Below are positions 46,025 to 54,109 of a DNA stretch of 64,000 bases, one piece after another (position 1 is the first letter of the stretch; the number at the start of each line of letters is the position of its first letter). The notes below the pieces were generated by a model. The model saw only the letters and a program-made list of their open reading frames with translations, did not search any database and was not told the origin of the DNA. This DNA is from Craspedostauros australis (lineage: Eukaryota > Bacillariophyta > Bacillariophyceae > Mastogloiales > Achnanthaceae), in NCBI GenBank assembly GCA_026770025.1, contig JAMXDE010000067.1:1-64000 (forward strand), written 5' to 3'. The translations under genes and the position numbers were made by a program.

Positions 46025-46441
46025 TCACTTCTCAAAGTGGACCTTTCTCCATTTCGCCTTGCTGCCGAGACTCTCTTGACGACTGTGAGCAGCCGTCATC
46101 TTGGCGGTCAGGATGGTGCCGACGTCTTCGGTAAATCCACTGATCGAACACTCTGCAAGCATTTTCACCAAGTGGTCAGCTGCTCTCTCGATGTCCTCGT
46201 GCTGTTGGAAAATTGCCTCGCCGTATGTTTCAGGCTTGGTGTGGCGTGGTGCGACGCTCGTCTGGCTGACAATGGTGTGCTTGTGTTTTCCTTGGCCCAA
46301 GTCCACAAACACGTACACTTTCTTCGGTGTTGGCTCTTTGGATGCGTCGAGCCATCCAACCTTCCCTTGGTACTTTCCTGCGCAGAAGCGCACCTCCCTG
46401 CCAAGCTTGGTCTCCGTTTTTGCTGCTGTCACCTTGCTCAT
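46025..46441 (-). CDS. Element 2 accessory ORF, 138 residues, KOW-like N terminus
   Basis: The open frame begins upstream, but ATG 46441 (ACCATGA context) directly precedes the compact domain, so I start there. Residues about 12-50 read LGREVRFCAGKYQGKVGWLD then KKVYVFVDLGQGKHKHTIV, resembling a KOW/SH3-like beta barrel (G-xV-x-G-xx-G-xxG). The rest is helical (AIFQQHEDIERAADHLVKML) and ends in basic residues (KAKWRKVHFEK). A nucleic-acid-binding role is inferred from the KOW resemblance only. It converges on the 404-residue ORF, with about 130 bp between their stops. Confidence 0.65.
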   Translation of the reverse strand: MSKVTAAKTETKLGREVRFCAGKYQGKVGWLDASKEPTPKKVYVFVDLGQGKHKHTIVSQTSVAPRHTKPETYGEAIFQQHEDIERAADHLVKMLAECSISGFTEDVGTILTAKMTAAHSRQESLGSKAKWRKVHFEK

Positions 46442-47064
46442 GGTCGGGTATGTGATACTATGGGGAAGCAATACCAGTATAGAGTGACTCGCGGTTGTTG
46501 GATGAGAGTACCAGCTGTGGTCTGCTGCATTTCGTCGAGCTGAGTCGCGTCGCTGCGAGCTCTTGTTCTTGTCAAGACGGATCAGTCCTGGCAACGTGAT
46601 TGGCGATACTCACATACTAGCAATCGATAGCAGCAACACATGACCTTGTGTGTGGACTTGCGTGTGATGACTAAATCGTCGCCAACTAACGGCCAAGCGG
46701 GTCTACTGTAGAACAAGAAGAACTCAACAACTATGACAACGACTACTACTCTTGTTGTTACTACGACTGCCATCGTGATGGTTCCAACTGCAATTCTGAA
46801 TACGGTTGCAAGGACTGGTACTATGTCGCTAGTCCGACTGTGGCTACTGTTTCTATCGCTGCAACAGCTACTGCTGTTGCTACTGTTACTGATGGTACTG
46901 TTGCTACTGCCGGTGTCATTCGAATGGCGACTGCTGCTGCACTACTGCGACCAGTTCCAAGAACAAGCAAGCGATGGAACACAACAGGAACTGGCTTGAT
47001 TTGCTGCAGCCGATGTTGATCAACCACACTCACAAATCAACAGTTGAGAAGCAACACTCACATC

Positions 47065-47973
47065 ATGTTACTGACCACCACCGACGTCATGACCATTGGT
47101 CTCCAGTACACTGGCCAACAATTTCAGAGCGCCGCATCCATCGACCAACGCACAAAAGCATTCCGTCAACACTACGGGTCTTCACCACTGGACCTGTCAG
47201 AAATGTGGTTTGACATGAATTCAGACTCATTCGATGGTGCCAAGCTCTCAGCCAAAGAGAAGTCACCCTCAGGATTCAAGCTCTTCATGATGGCACACCA
47301 CTTCCTTTGGACATACCAAAAGAACGCGAGCATCCTGGCATCGCGTTTTGGTGTGTGTGAACGATACTGCCGTGGAGAGCCATTGTGGAAATGGATTCGC
47401 CGCATCGCCTCGCTGAAGTCCAAAAAAATTGTCTGGGACCCAGCACTCGACGCGGACAATTCGCCAGTGTTCGCCATCACTGTGGATGGAACAGATTTTC
47501 GCACTTGGGAGAAAAAGCACCCGACGCTCCCCATCGACCGCAAGTACTGTTCCCAAAAATTCAACCACGGAGCAGTGAAGTACGAACTCGCGATGTCGGT
47601 TTTTGGAGCAAAGTGCGTGTGGATCAGTGGGCCACACCGAGGCGGCGAACACGACATGACGATTTTCCGGAGTGGTCTGATGCACAAGCTGAAGCCAGGC
47701 AAACTCGCGATTGCCGACAGAGGGTATGCCACCAGCAGACCACAAGAACGCAAGCTCCTTTCTCTCCCGGACAAAATGGACTGCAAAGAGCTTGCCAAAT
47801 TCAAGAGCAGAGCTCGTTGTCGTCATGAGACGTTCAATGGACGGTTGAAGTTCTTCAACAGTCTTGGCCATACATTCCAACACGGAAGCGAGCTGCATGA
47901 ACATGTGATGGTCGCGGTTTGTGTGATTGTTCAATATCAGATGGACAACGGGTCTGCAATATTCAATGTATAG
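47065..47973 (+). CDS. Element 2 DDE transposase (PIF/Harbinger or ISL2EU/IS4EU-like)
   Basis: 302 residues from ATG 47065. Catalytic residues are all visible: Asp141 in TVDGTD, Asp218 in AIADRGY and Glu255 in RHETFNGRLK, a DD36E arrangement. Family signatures are ISGPHRGGEHDMTIFR between the two Asp and VIVQYQMDNGSAIFNV at the C terminus, close to what I know of DDE_Tnp_4-type proteins of the ISL2EU/IS4EU kind. The N-terminal 100 residues hold a probable DNA-binding helical part (FGVCERYCRGEPLWKWI). Intact and without introns, so element 2 may be, or recently have been, active. It lies about 250 bp from the right array. Confidence 0.88.
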   Translation: MLLTTTDVMTIGLQYTGQQFQSAASIDQRTKAFRQHYGSSPLDLSEMWFDMNSDSFDGAKLSAKEKSPSGFKLFMMAHHFLWTYQKNASILASRFGVCERYCRGEPLWKWIRRIASLKSKKIVWDPALDADNSPVFAITVDGTDFRTWEKKHPTLPIDRKYCSQKFNHGAVKYELAMSVFGAKCVWISGPHRGGEHDMTIFRSGLMHKLKPGKLAIADRGYATSRPQERKLLSLPDKMDCKELAKFKSRARCRHETFNGRLKFFNSLGHTFQHGSELHEHVMVAVCVIVQYQMDNGSAIFNV

Positions 47974-48221
47974 TTGATCAGCAGTAGTAGTTGTGAATTA
48001 AATGGATAGCACCATTACTTATTAATGTAATCAACCCTACTCTACTCTCTCTCATTGAGTCAAGTGCACATCCACAAAATGAGCGCAAGCGTGTCGGTTT
48101 CGCACTCTGTGTGACTGTGTCTGTTGTTACCACGACGCACGTTTTTGTTTTCTTCATTCTTTCGTCTGTCCGTCGCCAGGGGCTGTGCTGAATCAGCTGC
48201 GGGTGTGTGTTGGAGAGAATC

Positions 48222-48351
48222 CTGACATTCCCGACAACGCACCCGACATTCCCGACAAGACACCCGACATTCCCGACAAAGCACCCGACATTCCCGACAA
48301 GACACCCGACATTCCCGACAAAACTCCCGACATTCCCGACATTCCCGACAA
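48222..48351 (+). repeat. Right subterminal 21-bp tandem array of element 2
   Basis: Five full CATTCCCGACAAxxCxCCCGA units and a terminal CATTCCCGA pair, ending 129 bp from the right end. Same unit and same orientation as the left array. Confidence 0.93.
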
Positions 48352-48480
48352 TGACACATGGCAGCATGATACTATCAATTTAGACGTGATGACCAAATAA
48401 ATATCAAACATCACTGAAACTGTCGTTCGTATTTAAGTCATGAGGTTTTGGGGTCATACTCGACATTTTGCCGCGTGTCC

Positions 48481-48939
48481 CAGAAGGACACCTACTGACG
48501 TCGACAGGATGTCATCGTGTCACCACGTCGACATCTGTCTCCAAGTCAGAACAGGAGGTGAAGATCAGATGACCCATGAAGATCATGGATACTGAAGGTG
48601 AACTTCAAATGGTAAGTACTCATGGAGTAGGAACCAGTACTGAACGAACAGAGTGTCGAATGCGGAGTACGCATCAAACACGGAGGATCGTGTAGCACAA
48701 GCACACGATGTAGAGAGAGAGAGAGAGAATACAGAGAGGAGCGAGAGAGGATCTCGCGTACCGACTCATAGTCGGAGACTGAATCTACGAAACAGATTGA
48801 AGCGCTGAGAGCATCGGGCAAGAGAACGAACGGACACCGAGAGTATCAGAGTGCCAACGTAATGAAATAGCAAACAGACGACTATCAACCAACACCATCT
48901 TCCACGATCGTAGGTTACCGTGAGCGGAACTTGCCAACA
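48481..48939 (+). repeat. 3' LTR of Copia B, second part
   Basis: Starts with the right CAG copy and continues AAGGACACCTACTGACG to the LTR end at 48939. The two parts without one CAG add up to about 791 bp, the family length. Confidence 0.93.
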
Positions 48940-51905
48940 GATTGGACCAGGATGCACCCCACGGAAGGGGTGAGCATCTATGTCAAGTATCCTGATCTCG
49001 TGGATGACGACGACGGCGATGGTCCCATCGGGCCAATCGTTGCCACGCCTCGGCCACCGACTGTGACCCAGGACGCGCTCGCCGCGCACACCGCCGAAAC
49101 CACGAGCAACACCCAGTCCGAGAAACTCGTCACCAGCAGTGGGATCGCGACCATCGAGCCGGACCCCGTCTTGTCCAGCCTACGCTTTGCGACACCACAA
49201 GCGTACCCCGACGCCGCGGCAAGCTCAGCTACCAACGCACAGGAGCGATCGGCACGAGGCTCACCAAGCCATGAGGAGAACCCTCGGCCCTACCAAGTCG
49301 CCCGCGTCAGCCGCACTCCCACTGAGGAGGACGCTCCGCCGCGACCACCAGGCCGAGTCCTCACATGGGCCGACGAAGCCGGGACGAGCCCGTCTGTCGT
49401 GAAGCCTATGTATCCGAATATAGACCAACCGAAATCGTCGCCACATCGCGCCGATGTCGAAACGGTGGTCGATCCCGCTCCTGATGGATCGTATGACGTC
49501 GAAGCAGGAAGGAATGAGTCGGAGACACCTCCTCGTGGTACTTCGACGCCAATACTCCAAACCCCACCACCGGTAACCAGCGCACCGCAACCGCCACTGC
49601 CAGTCAAGAACGAACGTCCAACACAGGAGGACGATGGGTACGCTACCAGCCCCGAGATCGACAAAGCCAGCATGGTCGAGATCGTTCTCAACACCACCAA
49701 TCATGACCAACCGCACCACCGAATGCACAACCAAACAAAGCTCACCACCAACGCCAACGGAGAAGACGAAGACACACCAATCGACTTCGTATTCACAGCA
49801 ATGGCAGCCGACGACGTCCCCACCACCGTTCGCCAGGCACTCACCGGACCCGAATCCAACGAATGGAGGAAGTTCATGGCTGAAGAAGCTATGAACTTCA
49901 TCTCCAGGAAGGTATGGAAGAAGGTGCCAAGGGAACAGGCACGCAGGACCAGACGCAAAGTCATGCGAACGAAATGGGTCTGCGTCAAGAAACAACAAGC
50001 AGACGGAACCATCCGATTCAAGAGTCGATGTTGCAACAAGGGATATGAGCAGATTCCTGGATAGGATTTCAAAGAAAGCTTCTCCCCCGTCGCAACGGAC
50101 TCATCCATCCGAGTCGGCATCCTCTCTTACCTCTACCATCCGGAATGGAACATCGAGGTCATCGACGTCACCGCAGCGTTTCTCGAAGGAGACATGGACG
50201 TGCCGACGTACATCGAAATCCTGGACGGACTCGTGGATCTCGGATTCACCACTGAGGAGGAGAAATGAAGCAATGTGTTGCTATTCCTGAAGTCAATGTA
50301 CGGCAACGTTGATGCCGCACTCAAGTTCTTCAACACCTACCGAAACCTTCTCGAGACCATGGGATTGACCCAATCGGAAGCAGACCCATGCGTCTTCACG
50401 AAGAAGGACAAGTATCGGAAGACAACACTCATTGTCATCTGCTTTGTTGATGATACACTCCTCATCGGCATGCCAACAGAGATCAAGTGGTTCAAACAGA
50501 ACATCGGCAAGCGCTTCAAATTCACAGAAGAAGGCAAGCTCGCGAAGCATCTCGGCATCAACTACACGTTCCACAAAGACCAGAACGGAGAGGAGTTCAT
50601 CATCGCGAAGATGGACAAGCTTGTGCAGAAGATTGTCAACACCTACAAGAATCACACGAAGAAGAAGACCAGAGAATGGCACACACCGGGAACTCCAGGC
50701 GTCACCCTCACCAAGAACGAAGGAGAGCCAATCGAACAGACCATGTACCGCCGCATCGTTGGCCAAATCATGTACCTTGTCACCAAGATCTTCCCCGAAG
50801 GAGCCAATGCTGTGAGAGAACTCACAAGGCATTTCTCGAATCCAGGCGCTGAACACTGGAAGGAAGTCGACAGATTCGTTGGCTACTTGCGCTATCTTGG
50901 AGAAGACATCAAGCTCACCTACCGCCGACCAAAGGCGATACGCGTACTCTCGCTGTGCGACAGCAACTACGCGACCAACAAGGACAACAGGAGAAGTGTA
51001 AGCGGAGCCATCCACACACTTGGTGGATCAATCATCAGCTGGATCTCAAAGACCCAAACATCCACTACACTCTCGAGCACAGAAGCAGAATATGTCGCAT
51101 TGAGTCTCGGAGCACAAGAAGTCAAATTCATCCAGATGCTCATGGAAGACATCACCGACATAACGACTCCAGGGATAATACTGGAGGACAACACCGGCGC
51201 AATCTACCTGGTCAAGAATCAGCAAGTCGGCCAACGGACCAAACACATCGATGTCAGATACCATCTCATCAGAGAGCTTCGTCGCCGTAAGATCATCGAA
51301 GTGAAATTCGTCAACTCGGAGAAAAACGAGAGTGACATCATGACGAAGAACGTGAACGAATCGCTTCAGACCCAACATGGCACCAACATTCGAAATGGCA
51401 TGATCCATGTACGAGTAGAATGGGATCGCATCATACTGGAAGTCGAAGAGGATGAGAAAGACCTATTCGCCGCAATCCAGAAGGAGGATGTCGAAGTATG
51501 GCATGACGTAGCGCCACGGAAGACGGACAGACGCAGAACTTGACCAACAGGACTAAAACTCCTGACAATTAGTCTGGATCGCAACTCAGAGGTCATGGAC
51601 CAAACTATCGGTCATGGACCAGATGAACCGAGAAAGCGAACAAGCATCGCCGGGACAGTCGAATGTCCAGGCGACGTAGCCGAAAGAGGACTAGAGATGA
51701 AGGACAAGACGAGATACCACGGAGGAATAACAATGACTCCACCTACACAACACGATGAACTGCGATCGTCAATCATGGACGATCGATACCAACAACAGGC
51801 TGAGACAACGATGCAACCAACAACCACCACCAAGAGAGGAAGAGAAATTGGATCACCATTACCAAATAGACATAAGATCTCAGATTACAGTTACCAACAC
51901 TCGAT
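48940..51905 (+). mobile_element. Copia element D, 3' part of pol, broken
   Basis: Fossil piece of a different Copia family. It starts directly at the end of copy B's LTR, within the region after integrase (Pro/Ser/Thr-rich linker), then covers reverse transcriptase (RTKWVCVKKQQADGTIRFKSR, VIDVTAAFLEGDMD, CFVDDTLLIG) and RNase H (TTLSSTEAEYVALSLGAQE). A short untranslated tail follows to about 51905. The gag, protease and integrase parts and both LTRs are not seen. About two breaks. The sequence upstream of copy B is not its missing 5' half. Confidence 0.88.
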
Positions 51906-53050
51906 CTGACTCACGCCCGTACGACGTACGGACACCGGAAAATTCAACACGAATGGCTTCACTTTGTTCCGTACCAACCTCATCTGCCTTCTCACACAAC
52001 TGTGGATCCCTTTTCCACAACCACTGACTCACATGAACGCTCGATTGGGTGACAGAAGACAAAAAGGGAAACATCCTGTGCATTGTAGGAACGAGGTTTT
52101 CCCTTGGCCTCTTGCATCATTCTGAGAACGTTCCTGAAGATGCATCCTGTTTGCTCTTGGCGTTTGCCTTCCCCAAAATTTCCCAGAGGCAGATCAGCAA
52201 TCATCCAAGACGCTCCATACAGAGTTCCTCAAGCTGAACCCAAAGACGAACAAGTTCTGCAGGGCAAGCAAGAACTTGCGGAACATCACAGGGGATGGTG
52301 TATTCCATCACAAGAAGACTTGACAAACCCACCACAACATTCTTGCTTTCCCAGTACCTCCAGTGAAGACATTCCTCCCCTGAACTGTGCTGTATGGAAC
52401 TTCCTGAATGGTGGGTCTGACATAACAACAAAGCTCATCCAGCAGCACAAAGCATCCCCACTCATTTCACAATCCATTGCATAGCAGTCGGTTGACAGCT
52501 ACAAACCATGTTTGTGGCACTACATTGATTGATTCACTACGCAACAGAGGCACACTCCGAGCGTGAAATTGAAGCAGGCCACACTGGCACCATCGAACAT
52601 TATCCCAGCAGAGTAAATCATGAGTAAAGCCTGAACAAGTTGATGGGATGAATCATTGCTTGGTTGCACAAGTTGCTCGCAGTCATGGCTGCAGACAAAA
52701 GAAAGGGCAAGAAACAAAAGGGAGGCACGGAGACAGCGACCCACAACACTGATATTATTCCAGCAGGCGGGTCAGCCGTCGAAGATGGCGAGATGCAGCC
52801 ACGGGGATGCCCCGAGGACCGTCAAAATAAAAAGGAATGCTTGCCAGCCTATCCACGATGGATCCCAAGGAGGAGATCAAAATGACCAAATGATTGCAGC
52901 AGGGTGAGCATGCAGCAAGGTACTTTCCAGACATGAGGGGAACCTGTGTTGCCTGTTCAGTGTGTAGACACTGGATCTGTCCAGGATGCAACTTGTATGC
53001 TTGCTGATACATCGAAGCTGACAAACAGGAGTGGCTCTCGACATGTGGCA
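51906..53050 (+). pseudogene. Possible piggyBac-like transposase remnant
   Basis: Weak call. 52380-52480 reads NCAVWNFLNGGSDITTKLIQQ, like the segment of DDE_Tnp_1_7 proteins where a GGD/S-xTK motif follows the first part of the catalytic domain. 52930-52995 reads RGTCVACSVCRHWICPGCNLYAC, a compact Cys array like the Cys-rich C-terminal domain of piggyBac transposases. Between them the frame changes and stops occur, so if correct the gene is a decayed copy. The other frames here show nothing. Confidence 0.35.
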
Positions 53051-54109
53051 TTACCCTAACCATGGCATTGAGAAACATCACAAGAGGAGCGGACGCAATC
53101 ATTGTTCACAACTTATGTCATCGAATTGTGCACAAGGAGCCTGTCGAATGGGTAGAGAAGGTGAAGGCCCAGCATCAATGAGAGAAGCCACCACAATAAA
53201 CGCCTCTATCAGCGCAAACACAGATGAGACAACCACCACAGCTACAGATGCAGTAACAGAGATAGCAAGAGAGATGAGCAACGAAAGCAACGACAACGCC
53301 GACGGTGAAGCCACCACTGCCAAGGCACATCAAACAAACATGGCCACAATAATTAGCTCAAGGGTGCCTGTCCTGAATCTGGAAGCAGCAATACAAGCTG
53401 CACACAAGGCAGCCACCAAAGCCAGGATCCAGAGCAGAGATACAGAGGTCATAACTCACGGTCTGCATGGAAGGAAGCAGAAACGATGATATGCAATACA
53501 AATTATGTACACCAACATATTCCACACACAAGAGGCTCGCAAGGATGACTGTATCATAACAGTAGCACAACAGTATCATAACAGTAGAGAAAGACAATAT
53601 AATGCAGAGTAGAGTCAGTGTTGATTGCTGTTATTGTAGGGATGTAGAGAGTATTTGTGTAAGGAAAGAACGGAGGAGGTGCGTCTCAATGCAAAATCGC
53701 TGTGTGCACAAGTTTACACGCAACAACACGAAGAATCCAAAAAATGTGACAGGGCGGGGTGGTCAAAGTAGTCTTTTCTCAGATGAGCGAAATTCGACTA
53801 CTTTTTTGTGGTCGTAAGTGGACTCCTCAGTCCCGAAAAATTCCTTACGGATATGAAATTATGAGCCACACAAACACCTCCATTGAGTGCTACATCACTT
53901 TCTTGTCCCAGCAACGCTCTCGCCCAAGTCCGTGGATACTGTATGCCGATGGACGGCGAGATCCTTTCGATACTTTGGTTGCGCTGAAGACCCAATGAAG
54001 AGAGTGATTTGGTATTATCCATAAGGTGGCTGGCCCAAACCCTTCAAGACCTGGATTTGGTGTGGAACCGGAGGAGGGATGCACTGGTGCTTCTGCTCCC
54101 TTGGGGCGC
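53051..54109. other. Region between the piggyBac-like remnant and gene 2
   Basis: A plus-strand frame of about 150 codons ends at 53489 (Thr/Ala-rich, no domain). A 9-bp inverted repeat, AAAGTAGTC/GACTACTTT, lies at 53765-53773 and 53796-53804. Nothing else recognised; the last 100 bases are the 3' untranslated side of gene 2. Confidence 0.4.

Larger units (their letters stand above)
42927..48480. mobile_element. Element 2: autonomous-looking DNA transposon with four ORFs
   Basis: 5554 bp. Left end GGACACTCGGCAGAAAGTCGG and right end (reverse complement) GGACACGCGGCAAAATGTCGA form an imperfect terminal inverted repeat of about 21-25 bp. CAG is duplicated at the target (42924-42926 and 48481-48483), the undivided site being visible in the other LTRs of the family. 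A 21-bp tandem array lies about 130-145 bp inside each end, both in the same orientation. Contents: a minus-strand 174-residue ORF, a plus-strand 404-residue ORF, a minus-strand 138-residue ORF, and the plus-strand DDE transposase near the right end. Family: PIF/Harbinger-like or the related ISL2EU/IS4EU-type group, judged from the transposase. All four frames are open. Confidence 0.9.
36144..48939 (+). mobile_element. Copia copy B (LTR retrotransposon), broken, with element 2 nested in its 3' LTR
   Basis: Sister of copy A, same orientation, about 24 kb downstream. Without the nested transposon it is about 7.2 kb, shorter than A. The coding region looks broken in about two places. LTR differences are a few percent by eye. 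The flanking 5-mers do not match (ACTCA before, GATTG after), so it also lacks a normal target duplication. Confidence 0.93.

Noticed and set aside
48060-48414. Gly/Cys-rich minus frames over the right array of element 2
   Set aside because: Array read-through in three frames; all three are open because of the 21-bp unit.
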